In this document: in pieces, positions 8,308 to 15,802 of the stretch
Numbering within the stretch: the stretch's first letter is position 1
Layout of the letters: each line of letters starts with the position of its first letter
Source: an uncultured Mycoplasmatota bacterium
GTDB taxonomy: Bacteria > Bacillota_I > Bacilli_A > RF39 > UBA660
Assembly (NCBI GenBank): GCA_900556025.1
Contig: USNG01000007.1
Coordinates: 1 to 50,566 of the forward strand
Direction: 5' to 3'
Length of the DNA stretch: 50,566 nucleotides
Position numbers and translations under genes: made by a program
The notes under the pieces: model-generated
Database searches by the model: none
What the model saw: the letters and a program-made list of their open reading frames with translations, nothing else
Told to the model about the DNA's origin: nothing

Positions 8308-8826
8308 ATGACTAGTCAAGCCTTAAAAAAATTTAACAAGTTATATGATGAAACATATGATGATATTTCTAGATATGTTGTAATAAATTGTTCAAATATT
8401 GATGATGTTAGCGATATATTACAAAATATATATATGGATGTTTATAAGAAAATAGATATTATTAATGATAAGGGGTATGTTTTTGGAATAGCAAAAAATA
8501 AAGTTAAACGATATTATAGATTTAATTATAAAGCTAAAATATTATCTTTATTTGAGAGTCATGATGATATGGTTATGATTGATAATATTCCTTCTAATAT
8601 TAATTTAGAAAAAAGCATGTTAATAAAATATGACACTGAAAGAGTATGGAATTATTTGAAGAAAAAACAGGTTATTATATCTAAAGTTATATATCTATAT
8701 TATTATATGGAATATTCTATTAAAGAAATATCTAAGTGTTTAAATATAACTGAATCTAATGTTAAAAATTATTTGTACAGGACGATAAAAGAACTCAATA
8801 CTTATTTTGAAAGTGAGGGAAAATAA
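8308..8826 (+). CDS. ECF-type RNA polymerase sigma factor
   Basis: The 172-residue protein has the two-domain layout of extracytoplasmic-function sigma factors. Region 2 (about 10-65) contains the acidic DVSDILQNIYMDVYKK helix and VFGIAKNKVKRYYR, which would bind core polymerase and the -10 element. Region 4 (about 115-165) contains YSIKEISKCLNITESNVKNYLYR, a helix-turn-helix for the -35 element. A strong ribosome site (GAGGTG) precedes the ATG. The next gene starts two bases after the stop and encodes a one-pass membrane protein, the usual sigma/anti-sigma arrangement. Target promoters are not known. Confidence 0.85.
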   Translation: MTSQALKKFNKLYDETYDDISRYVVINCSNIDDVSDILQNIYMDVYKKIDIINDKGYVFGIAKNKVKRYYRFNYKAKILSLFESHDDMVMIDNIPSNINLEKSMLIKYDTERVWNYLKKKQVIISKVIYLYYYMEYSIKEISKCLNITESNVKNYLYRTIKELNTYFESEGK

Positions 8827-8828
8827 TT

Positions 8829-9482
8829 ATGGCTAAAAAACAAATAATGAAAAATATTATTAAAACTAAAATAAATAAAGAAAACATTAGAAATAACATT
8901 TTAAGTGAGGAGAATAGTTATATGAGTAATAGCATTTTGAAATATGCTTTGTGTTTAATAGTAGTGGGTGTTTTTGGTGTAATAATATTTAATAATACTA
9001 AGAATGATAATTCATTTGATAATAATATTAAGATTAATAAAGTTGATTATATGGGGGCTTCTATACTTGATGCTGAGGTTAAGGAAATAAATGATATACA
9101 AAAGTTAGAGAGTGAATATTATTTTTATAAAGATTTAGTTAACAATAGATTATTTAACGAACAAAAAACATATGAAGTATTTACTAGAGAAAGTGTTGAA
9201 AGTAAAGAATATAATATTTTAAATAATTATAGTGTTGTTACTTTTAATGATGCAAGCAGTATTGAAGTGTCATTTTCCAAAAATAATAAACCTTTAAGAG
9301 ATTATTTTTTTGAAGATAATGGTAAATCATATTCTTCAATAAATGGAGAAAAAATAAAAATATATAGTTATGGTAAATCCTATATGACTACATTTAATTA
9401 TAAAGGTATTAATTTTGATATTGAGAGTTCTAATATTAGTGAAAGTGATTTTTTAGAATTATTAAGTTTAATTATCAAATAA
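8829..9482 (+). CDS. Probable membrane anti-sigma factor, partner of the upstream ECF sigma
   Basis: The 217-residue product has a basic N-terminal cytoplasmic part (1-36), one membrane helix (about 37-55, ALCLIVVGVFGVIIF) and an extracytoplasmic domain rich in Asn, Ser and Tyr. I see no zinc-binding anti-sigma motif (HxxxCxxC), so it is not a ZAS-type protein. The anti-sigma role is inferred only from position: it follows the sigma gene by two bases and a terminator closes the pair. A sensory extracytoplasmic domain releasing the sigma factor on stress would be the expected mechanism. Confidence 0.6.
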   Translation: MAKKQIMKNIIKTKINKENIRNNILSEENSYMSNSILKYALCLIVVGVFGVIIFNNTKNDNSFDNNIKINKVDYMGASILDAEVKEINDIQKLESEYYFYKDLVNNRLFNEQKTYEVFTRESVESKEYNILNNYSVVTFNDASSIEVSFSKNNKPLRDYFFEDNGKSYSSINGEKIKIYSYGKSYMTTFNYKGINFDIESSNISESDFLELLSLIIK

Positions 9483-9488
9483 TTATTT

Positions 9489-9520
9489 AATACAGATATT
9501 TTATATATCTGTATTTTTTT
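9489..9520 (+). terminator. Rho-independent terminator of the sigma/anti-sigma pair
   Basis: Perfect 11-base arms 9489-9499 and 9505-9515, followed by a run of T to 9520. Confidence 0.8.
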
Positions 9521-9562
9521 ATGAGATAATAGTTAATTTTTTCTTTAATAATATTTAATATG

Positions 9563-9571
9563 TGTTAAAAT
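9563..9571 (+). promoter_or_regulatory. Extended -10 element ahead of the SPL-like gene
   Basis: TGTTAAAAT gives TGn next to TAAAAT; no convincing -35 at the normal distance. Predicted start near 9578. Confidence 0.35.
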
Positions 9572-9603
9572 AGTAAAGGACAACTAGAGAATGGAGTATT
9601 ATT

Positions 9604-10428
9604 ATGGAAGTAATTGAGAATAAAATAAATGTTAGTAATTATATAACTAAGTCTAATTTACCTAGTAGTGATTATGTTATAAATCCATATATTGGATGTA
9701 GTCATGCTTGTAAATATTGTTATGCTAGTTTTATGAAAAGATTTACTGGTCATAGTGAAGACTGGGGAACTTTTATAGATATTAAAGAATGTGAAACACC
9801 TATTAATACTAAAAGATTAATTGATAAAAATGTTTTTTTAAGTTCAGTTACTGATCCATATAATCAATATGAAGAAAAGTATAAAAAAACTAGAAATATA
9901 TTAGAACAATTAGTTTCTGTAGATACTCACTTAACTATATCTACTAAATCATCTTTAGTACTTAGAGATATTGATTTATTTAAGCAAATGAAAGATGTAA
10001 AAGTAGCTTTGTCTATAAATACACTTGATGAAAAGTTTAGAAGTGATATGGATAGTGCTAGTAGCATAGAAAGTCGTATTGATACATTAAAAAAATTACA
10101 TGAAGAAGGAATATATACAGTACTTTTTATGTCACCAATATTTCCATATGTAACAGATTATAAAAAAATAATAGAAGAAACTTCTTCTTTTGTAGATGAG
10201 TATTGGTTTGAAAATCTTAATTTAAGGGGAAGTTATAAAGATGTAATACTTGATTATATTGAAGATAATTATCCAGAATATATATTTGATTATAAAAAGA
10301 TATTTGTGTGTAATGATAAAACTTTTTGGATTAATTTAATACATGAAATAGAAGATTATTGTGAAGCAAATAATATAAAATATAAAAATTATTTTTATCA
10401 TGAAGCATTAGTAAAGAAAGAAAAATAA
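9604..10428 (+). CDS. SPL-family radical SAM protein
   Basis: The 274-residue protein carries the radical SAM cluster motif as C-x3-C-x2-C (Cys32, Cys36, Cys39) within NPYIGCSHACKYCYA, then SSVTDPYNQYEEKYKKTR and LTISTKSSLVLRD, all typical of proteins grouped with spore photoproduct lyase but lacking its full length and its C-terminal catalytic cysteine region. It should cleave S-adenosylmethionine reductively at a 4Fe-4S cluster; the substrate is unknown. The start ATG follows GGAG at 9593-9596. It is flanked by its own promoter and by the MarR promoter, so it is probably monocistronic. It should not be taken as proof of sporulation. Confidence 0.8.
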   Translation: MEVIENKINVSNYITKSNLPSSDYVINPYIGCSHACKYCYASFMKRFTGHSEDWGTFIDIKECETPINTKRLIDKNVFLSSVTDPYNQYEEKYKKTRNILEQLVSVDTHLTISTKSSLVLRDIDLFKQMKDVKVALSINTLDEKFRSDMDSASSIESRIDTLKKLHEEGIYTVLFMSPIFPYVTDYKKIIEETSSFVDEYWFENLNLRGSYKDVILDYIEDNYPEYIFDYKKIFVCNDKTFWINLIHEIEDYCEANNIKYKNYFYHEALVKKEK

Positions 10429-10453
10429 AAAATTGAAATTTTGGTGAAAACTA

Positions 10454-10482
10454 TTGATAAATAATCTTTATTAGTATATACT
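10454..10482 (+). promoter_or_regulatory. Sigma-A promoter of the MarR-ABC exporter operon
   Basis: TTGATA (10454-10459), a 17-base spacer and TATACT (10477-10482). The predicted start near 10489 is immediately before the operator palindrome. Confidence 0.7.
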
Positions 10483-10489
10483 TGTATAA

Positions 10490-10503
10490 GTTCGATAACG
10501 AAC
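10490..10503 (+). promoter_or_regulatory. Palindromic operator, probable MarR autoregulatory site
   Basis: GTTCG-ATAA-CGAAC is a perfect inverted repeat spanning about +1 to +14 of the predicted transcript, just ahead of the AAGGAG ribosome site. A dimeric MarR protein is encoded next, so autorepression with ligand release is the simplest reading. Its G/C content stands out from the surrounding A/T. Confidence 0.6.
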
Positions 10504-10516
10504 ATAAGGAGTGATT

Positions 10517-10942
10517 ATGCATAATAAAGATTTTTTTAGTGATATTAATGATATAAATCTTTCAATATTTAAATATGTATTTAAAAGGCATAAGAAACTT
10601 GGACTTGGAGTGACACCAGTTCAATCTAGAATAATAATGTATATATATGAGAATAATGGAAGTATATATCAAAAAGATATTGAGTCATTCATTTCATGTA
10701 ATAAATCTACTTTATCTGCAGTATTAAATACTATGGAAAAAAATGATTTAATTTCTAAAGAAGAATCTAGTAGAAAAAATATTATTAAATTAACTAGTAA
10801 ATCTTTAGAAATTGTGGATATATTAAAAAAAGATAATAATGAATCAAAAGAAATTATTTCAAATGGAATAAGTGAAGATGAATATAAGATATTTAAGAAT
10901 GTTCTTGATAAAATTAAAAATAATATAGAAAGGGAGAATTAA
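10517..10942 (+). CDS. MarR-family transcriptional regulator
   Basis: The 141-residue protein has the MarR winged helix-turn-helix layout: an N-terminal dimer helix, GVTPVQSRIIMYIYENNGSIYQKDIESF, the recognition helix CNKSTLSAVLNTMEKNDLI and the wing EESSRKNIIKLT. It probably represses its own operon through the 10490-10503 palindrome and responds to a small molecule exported by the two ABC proteins that follow. ATG 10517 is used because AAGGAG (10506-10511) is directly upstream; a GTG at 10511 overlaps that site. The stop codon overlaps the ATG of the next gene (TAATG). Confidence 0.9.
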   Translation: MHNKDFFSDINDINLSIFKYVFKRHKKLGLGVTPVQSRIIMYIYENNGSIYQKDIESFISCNKSTLSAVLNTMEKNDLISKEESSRKNIIKLTSKSLEIVDILKKDNNESKEIISNGISEDEYKIFKNVLDKIKNNIEREN

Positions 10943-12696
10943 TGAAAGATATATTTAAAAATTTTAATAAAAAAGATGTTTTTATGATAATATGTTGTGT
11001 ACTTTTAATAGTGTTTCAAGTATATTTAGATTTAAAGTTACCTGATTATATGAGTAAAATTACTATATTGATTCAATCTGGTACTGATTCTATAAAAGAT
11101 ATACTTATTCAAGGATTACACATGATATTATGTGCTTTTGGTAGTTTTTTATCAGCTTGCGCTGTTGGATTTTTTGTTTCAAATGTTGGAGCTAGTTTTA
11201 GTCGTAATACTAGAAAAAGAATATTTGAAAAGGTTGAATCTTTTGGATTAAGTGAGATTAATAAATTTTCTACAAGTAGTTTAATTACTAGAACTACTAA
11301 TGATGTTACTCAAGTAGAAACTTTGATTGTTATTGGACTTCAAATGATAATTAAGTCTCCAATAATGGCAGTATGGGCTATTACTAAAATACTTGGTAAG
11401 AGTTTAGAACTTAGCGCATTAACTGGTGTATGTGTTGCGGTACTATTATTTACTGTTGGTGTATTAATGATAGTTGTTATTCCTAGGTTTGAAATAGTTC
11501 AAAAATTAATTGATAAATTAAACTGTGTTACTAGAGAAAACTTTAGTGGTATTAGAGTTATACGTGCTTTTAATGCAGAAGATTTTCAAAAAAATAGATT
11601 TGAAGAAGTTAATAATGAATTAACTAAAACACAAATGTTTAATCAAAGATGTTTTGCTATTTTAAATCCAGTTATTAATTTATGTATGCATTTTTTAACT
11701 CTTGGTATTTATTTTATAGGTGCATTCTTATTACAAAAGTTAGGTTTAATAGATAAAATTAACTTATTTAGTAATATGGTTGTATTTACTAGTTATGGTG
11801 TTCAAGTATTATCTTCATTCTTAATGTTAGCTATGATATTTATGGTTTATCCTAGAGCTAAAGTATCTGCTAAACGTATTAATGAAGTGTTAGATGAAAA
11901 AATAACTTTAGTAGATGGTAAAGTTGATGATGTTAAAGATAAAGGAACTGTTGAATTTAAGAATGTTAGTTTTCAATATCCTGATGCTGATGAATGTTTA
12001 CTTGAAAATATTTCATTTAAAGCAAATAAGGGTGAAACAATAGCATTTATCGGATCCACTGGTAGTGGAAAGAGTACTCTTATTAATTTAATACCTAGAT
12101 TTTATGATGTAACTAGTGGAAAGATATTAGTTGATGGAGTTGATGTAAGAGATTACAAACAATCAGTTCTTCATAATAAGATAGGTTATGTATCACAAAA
12201 AGCAGTTATGTTTACTGGAACAGTAGAGTCTAATGTCGATTATGGTGATTCAGGTAAATCAATTACTGAAGAAGAAATTATTAAAGCTATAGATGTAGCT
12301 CAAGGAACTGATTTTGTTAGTAAGATGGAAGATGGGTATACTAGTCATATTGCTCGTGGTGGAACTAATGTAAGTGGTGGTCAAAAACAAAGATTATCTA
12401 TTGCTAGAGCTGTTGCTAAAAATCCTGAAATATATATATTTGATGATACATTTAGTGCACTTGACTATAAAACTGATTTAACACTTAGACAAGAACTTAG
12501 AAAGTATACTAAAGATGCTACATGTTTAATAGTTGCACAAAGAATAGGAACTATTATAAATGCAGATAAAATAATAGTTTTAGATAAAGGTAAATGTGTA
12601 GGAATGGGTACACATAAAGAACTTCTTAAAAAGTGTGAAGTTTATAAAGAAATAGCTTTATCACAATTATCAGAGGAGGAACTTAAAAATGCCTAG
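10942..12696 (+). CDS. ABC exporter half-transporter, degenerate-site subunit
   Basis: The 584-residue protein has a six-helix exporter domain (about 1-320) and a C-terminal ATPase. Walker A is GSTGSGKST from 371 and the signature SGGQ is intact at 478-481. The catalytic Glu after Walker B is Asp502 (FDDTFSALD) and the switch His is Gln533 (VAQRIG). These changes mark the degenerate-site subunit of heterodimeric exporters such as BmrC/BmrD or TM287/288. It pairs with the product of the next gene, overlapped by eight bases, to export drugs, lipids or peptides. It sits under MarR control. Confidence 0.9.
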   Translation: MKDIFKNFNKKDVFMIICCVLLIVFQVYLDLKLPDYMSKITILIQSGTDSIKDILIQGLHMILCAFGSFLSACAVGFFVSNVGASFSRNTRKRIFEKVESFGLSEINKFSTSSLITRTTNDVTQVETLIVIGLQMIIKSPIMAVWAITKILGKSLELSALTGVCVAVLLFTVGVLMIVVIPRFEIVQKLIDKLNCVTRENFSGIRVIRAFNAEDFQKNRFEEVNNELTKTQMFNQRCFAILNPVINLCMHFLTLGIYFIGAFLLQKLGLIDKINLFSNMVVFTSYGVQVLSSFLMLAMIFMVYPRAKVSAKRINEVLDEKITLVDGKVDDVKDKGTVEFKNVSFQYPDADECLLENISFKANKGETIAFIGSTGSGKSTLINLIPRFYDVTSGKILVDGVDVRDYKQSVLHNKIGYVSQKAVMFTGTVESNVDYGDSGKSITEEEIIKAIDVAQGTDFVSKMEDGYTSHIARGGTNVSGGQKQRLSIARAVAKNPEIYIFDDTFSALDYKTDLTLRQELRKYTKDATCLIVAQRIGTIINADKIIVLDKGKCVGMGTHKELLKKCEVYKEIALSQLSEEELKNA

Positions 12697-14815
12697 ACCA
12701 ATGAAAATGGAAAAGTCTAAAGATTTTAAAGGATCTTTAATAAGACTTATAAAAAATTTAAAACCATGGAGAACTACGATGATAATGGCTTTAATGCTTG
12801 CTTTAACAAGTGCTATTATAGCTTTAGTTACTCCAAATAAATTATCAAAATTAACTGATTTAATTACTGATGGTATTAAACCTAATACTGAAGTAGTAAG
12901 TACTATAAGTAAAAATATTACTAATAGTTTTGGAAATAAAGATGTTTATTTTGAAATATTAAATGATGAGAATGTTAGTGATGAAGATAAAACATTATTG
13001 ACTGAAGCATTTATAGATTTGCAAAATAAAAAGACTGATAAATTTTATAGTTTACCAGAAGAAATAATTACTAGATTTTTAAGTGATATGAAGATTGATG
13101 GAGTTATTGTTAGTAAGAGTGATCAATATCAATTATTATTACTTATGCCTAAAATGAGTAGTGATGCTGAAGAGAATGTTAAGTTATTAAATGATCTTCC
13201 TGAAAGTATATCATCTTTATTAAATCCTAGTATTGATATTGATAGTGTAAAAAAGATATCTTTATTTATTGCTATATTATATTTGATAAGTGCTATATTT
13301 AATTATATTGAAGATTTTTCTTTAACAACAGTGTCTAATAATTTTGCTAAACATTTAAGAACAAGTATTAGTAATAAAATAAATAAAATACCTTTAAAGT
13401 ATTTTGATAGTCATGAAACTGGAGATATATTATCTAGAACTACTAATGATGTAGATACAATATCTCGTAATTTAAATGATTCTATATCTACTATAGTTAG
13501 TTCAATTGCTTTACTTATTGGTAGTACTATAATGATGTTTTCAACTAACTGGATTATGGCTTTAACTGCAATATTTAGTAGTTTAATTGGATTTGCATTT
13601 TTAGCTAAAATACTTAGTAAGTCTCAAAAATATTTTGTTCAAAGACAAGTAGAGATTGGTAATATAAATGGTTATATTGAAGAAATATATAGTGCTCATA
13701 ATGTTGTTAAAGCTTATAATGGAGAAAAAGATTCTATAGAACATTTTGATGAAATAAATGATAGATTATATGAATGTAATAAAAAAGGTGCTTTCTTTGG
13801 AAGTTTAATGCCTTCTATTATGAATTTTATAGGTAACTTTGGATATGTTTGTGTATGTGTAGTTGGTTCTATGCTTGCTATAAAAGGTGTTATATCTTTT
13901 GGAACAATAATAGCATTTATGATATATGTTAGATTATTTACTAATCCATTATCACAAATAGCTCAATGTATGACAACTCTTCAATCTACTGTTGCTGCTA
14001 GTGAAAGAGTACATGAATTTTTAGATGAAAAAGAAATGAGTGATGAGAGTAATTGTACTGCTCATTTAGATAAATCTAAAGTTAAAGGAAATATTGAATT
14101 TAAGAATGTTAAATTTGGTTATGATAAAGATAGAATTATAATTAAGAAATTTAATGCTAATGCTAAAAGTGGGCAAAAGATTGCTATAGTTGGTCCTACT
14201 GGAGCAGGTAAAACAACTATGGTAAATTTACTTATGAAGTTCTATGAAATTAATTCTGGTGATATTTTAATAGATGATGTTTCAATTAATAATTTAACTA
14301 GAGAAAATGTTCATGATTTGTTTATTATGGTTTTACAAGATACATGGTTATTTGAAGGTAGTGTAAGAGATAATATTACATTTAATAAAAAAGATGTTAG
14401 TGATGAACAAATATGGGATGCATTAAAAGTAGTAGGTGTAGATCATTTTGTTAAGACTTTACCTGGTGGGTTGAATGCTACATTAAGTGATAGTGATGCG
14501 ATATCTCAAGGACAAAAACAATTACTTACTATTGCTCGTGGTATGATAGAAGATGCTCCTTTCTTAATACTTGATGAAGCTACAAGTAATGTAGATACTA
14601 GAACTGAAGAATTAGTTCAAAAATCAATGGATAAATTAACTGAAGGAAGAACTTCATTTATAATTGCTCATAGATTATCTACTATTAAAAATGCTGATTT
14701 GATATTAGTTATGAAAGATGGAAATATTATTGAACAAGGAAATCATGAAGAACTAATGAAAGAAAAAGGATTCTATAGTGAGCTATATAATAGTCAATTT
14801 GAAAAAGTATCATAA
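12689..14815 (+). CDS. ABC exporter half-transporter, catalytic subunit with extracellular insert
   Basis: The 708-residue partner has Walker A GPTGAGKTT from 502, the catalytic Glu630 (LDEATSNVD) and switch His661 (IAHRLSTI), all intact, while its signature is SQGQ (606-609) instead of SGGQ. With the upstream subunit this gives one consensus and one degenerate ATP site. The first and second membrane helices are separated by a polar insert of roughly 140 residues (about 50-190), probably an extracellular domain. GAGGAGGA upstream of ATG 12689 lies inside the previous gene. A terminator follows. The substrate cannot be read from the sequence; the insert hints at a specific ligand. Confidence 0.9.
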   Translation: MPRPMKMEKSKDFKGSLIRLIKNLKPWRTTMIMALMLALTSAIIALVTPNKLSKLTDLITDGIKPNTEVVSTISKNITNSFGNKDVYFEILNDENVSDEDKTLLTEAFIDLQNKKTDKFYSLPEEIITRFLSDMKIDGVIVSKSDQYQLLLLMPKMSSDAEENVKLLNDLPESISSLLNPSIDIDSVKKISLFIAILYLISAIFNYIEDFSLTTVSNNFAKHLRTSISNKINKIPLKYFDSHETGDILSRTTNDVDTISRNLNDSISTIVSSIALLIGSTIMMFSTNWIMALTAIFSSLIGFAFLAKILSKSQKYFVQRQVEIGNINGYIEEIYSAHNVVKAYNGEKDSIEHFDEINDRLYECNKKGAFFGSLMPSIMNFIGNFGYVCVCVVGSMLAIKGVISFGTIIAFMIYVRLFTNPLSQIAQCMTTLQSTVAASERVHEFLDEKEMSDESNCTAHLDKSKVKGNIEFKNVKFGYDKDRIIIKKFNANAKSGQKIAIVGPTGAGKTTMVNLLMKFYEINSGDILIDDVSINNLTRENVHDLFIMVLQDTWLFEGSVRDNITFNKKDVSDEQIWDALKVVGVDHFVKTLPGGLNATLSDSDAISQGQKQLLTIARGMIEDAPFLILDEATSNVDTRTEELVQKSMDKLTEGRTSFIIAHRLSTIKNADLILVMKDGNIIEQGNHEELMKEKGFYSELYNSQFEKVS

Positions 14816-14838
14816 AAGTGTAATTAAGTTACACTTTT
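14814..14838 (+). terminator. Rho-independent terminator of the exporter operon
   Basis: Perfect arms AAAAGTGTAA (14814-14823) and TTACACTTTT (14829-14838), continuing into T. Confidence 0.8.
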
Positions 14839-14840
14839 TT

Positions 14841-14849
14841 TGATATAAT
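14841..14849 (+). promoter_or_regulatory. Extended -10 promoter element abutting the terminator
   Basis: TGATATAAT (TGn plus consensus TATAAT) begins within three bases of the terminator T run. The predicted start near 14856 coincides with the AAGGAGA ribosome site. Confidence 0.5.
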
Positions 14850-14867
14850 TGATTTAAGGAGAACATA

Positions 14868-15578
14868 TTGAAAAAAGTTATATTAAGTGATAGAAAGTTT
14901 AAGGAATTAACTAAAGAAAAAAATAAATATTTTTGTGATCCAAGTCATTTGAATCATTATCTTTTTCGTGTTGGTGATGAGTTATATAAATTTGATGTTA
15001 ATTTTTTATATAATCTAAAATATGGTTTTAAAATGGATATTGATCCTAATCAAATTGAAATGTTATGTGAAAAGCAAAAGAGTATTAGTAAAACAAGATT
15101 ACCTAAGGGAATAGTAATATATGATAATGTTTGTTTGGGTGTGATATATGACTTTTTTGAAGGATATAAGTCATTTTTAGATTTGCATTTAGAAGATTTA
15201 GATTTGATATTTTCTAATATAAGAAGTGCGATTGATAAGAATATTGAATTATTAGAAAATGATATATATAATGTTGATTTTACATCTAGAAATATATTAT
15301 ATAGAGAAGCTAATGTAGAACTTATAGATTTAGATGGAAGATATATTAGAAGTTCTAAATCTAGTACTGTTAGAAGTGTTTATTGTTATTTTTTAGAATC
15401 AATTAAGGCAATATTTTTAGAAAATTTATATGGTAAGTGTTCTTTAGAAGAATATAGTGAATTTGTTCGTGAACTTGACTTTTTATGTGATTCTAGAAAA
15501 ATGGGTGATAATCCTTCTTTTGATTATCCTTATGAAGTAGTTGATAAAATAGAAAAATCAAGAATTTTAAAAATTTGA
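14868..15578 (+). CDS. Kinase-fold protein (protein kinase/phosphotransferase-like), unknown substrate
   Basis: The 236-residue product starts at TTG, with AAGGAGA (14857-14862) at good spacing and no nearby ATG. N-terminal features (YLFRVGDELYKFD) suggest a nucleotide-binding lobe. NVDFTSRNILY followed by VELIDLDGRYI matches the D-x4-N catalytic loop and D-x-D metal motif of kinase-like phosphotransferases (Asp near 139, Asn near 144, Asp near 155). Phosphorylation of a small molecule or protein is therefore possible, but I do not recognise the family. Its stop codon overlaps the -35 box of the hisS leader promoter. Confidence 0.6.
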   Translation: MKKVILSDRKFKELTKEKNKYFCDPSHLNHYLFRVGDELYKFDVNFLYNLKYGFKMDIDPNQIEMLCEKQKSISKTRLPKGIVIYDNVCLGVIYDFFEGYKSFLDLHLEDLDLIFSNIRSAIDKNIELLENDIYNVDFTSRNILYREANVELIDLDGRYIRSSKSSTVRSVYCYFLESIKAIFLENLYGKCSLEEYSEFVRELDFLCDSRKMGDNPSFDYPYEVVDKIEKSRILKI

Positions 15579-15603
15579 CATATAAATTAATTTGTTTTAT
15601 AAT
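15575..15603 (+). promoter_or_regulatory. Full-consensus sigma-A promoter of the hisS leader
   Basis: TTGACA (15575-15580), a 17-base spacer and TATAAT (15598-15603) are both perfect consensus. This is the strongest promoter in the window, as expected for a unit throttled downstream by attenuation. Predicted start near 15610. Confidence 0.85.
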
Positions 15604-15627
15604 AGTCTTACTTTTTGGAGGTGTCTT

Positions 15628-15699
15628 ATGACAAGAAATATGAATAATCATCATCAATTAAATCATGTTCATCATCATGGACACTTTTTCGTTTGTTAA
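15628..15699 (+). CDS. His-rich leader peptide (23 residues)
   Basis: ATG 15628 is preceded by a near-perfect ribosome site, TTTGGAGGTG (15615-15622), far stronger than a chance frame would carry. Seven of the 23 codons are His (all CAT or CAC), including a run of three within NHVHHHGHFF. The peptide ends at TAA 15697. It lies between a consensus promoter and a terminator and directly upstream of hisS, so it is best read as a regulatory peptide whose translation speed reports charged tRNA-His. A metal-binding mini-protein is a less likely alternative. Confidence 0.8.
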   Translation: MTRNMNNHHQLNHVHHHGHFFVC

Positions 15700-15731
15700 A
15701 ATGAAGTACATATAAAAATAAAATATAAAAT

Positions 15732-15762
15732 AAGATTATATGTGGTTCATATAATCTTTTTT
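15732..15762 (+). terminator. Attenuator terminator upstream of hisS
   Basis: Perfect 11-base arms AAGATTATATG (15732-15742) and CATATAATCTT (15748-15758), loop TGGTT, then T to 15762. It lies 40 bases before the hisS start, in the same orientation. Confidence 0.85.
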
Positions 15763-15802
15763 AAAAGTTAAAAAAATGTTAAAATAATTAAGGAGTGATA
15801 AT

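Larger units (their letters stand above)
15610..15762 (+). promoter_or_regulatory. Histidine leader-peptide attenuator controlling hisS
   Basis: The leader RNA encodes a His-rich 23-residue peptide (15628-15699) followed by an intrinsic terminator (15732-15762). An alternative helix is visible: ACATATAA (15708-15715) pairs perfectly with TTATATGT (15736-15743), which includes most of the 5' terminator arm. A ribosome finishing at the stop codon (15697-15699) would cover the first half and let the terminator form. A ribosome stalled on His codons would leave it free, form the antiterminator and allow hisS transcription. No T-box consensus is present here. The mechanism is inferred from the layout. 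Confidence 0.75.

Noticed and set aside
9604..10428. Spore photoproduct lyase proper
   Set aside because: Too short and lacks the expected C-terminal region; only the SPL-related radical SAM family is supported.
15628..15699. His-rich peptide as a metal-binding mini-protein
   Set aside because: Possible, but the promoter, terminator, competing helix and downstream hisS favour a regulatory leader peptide.
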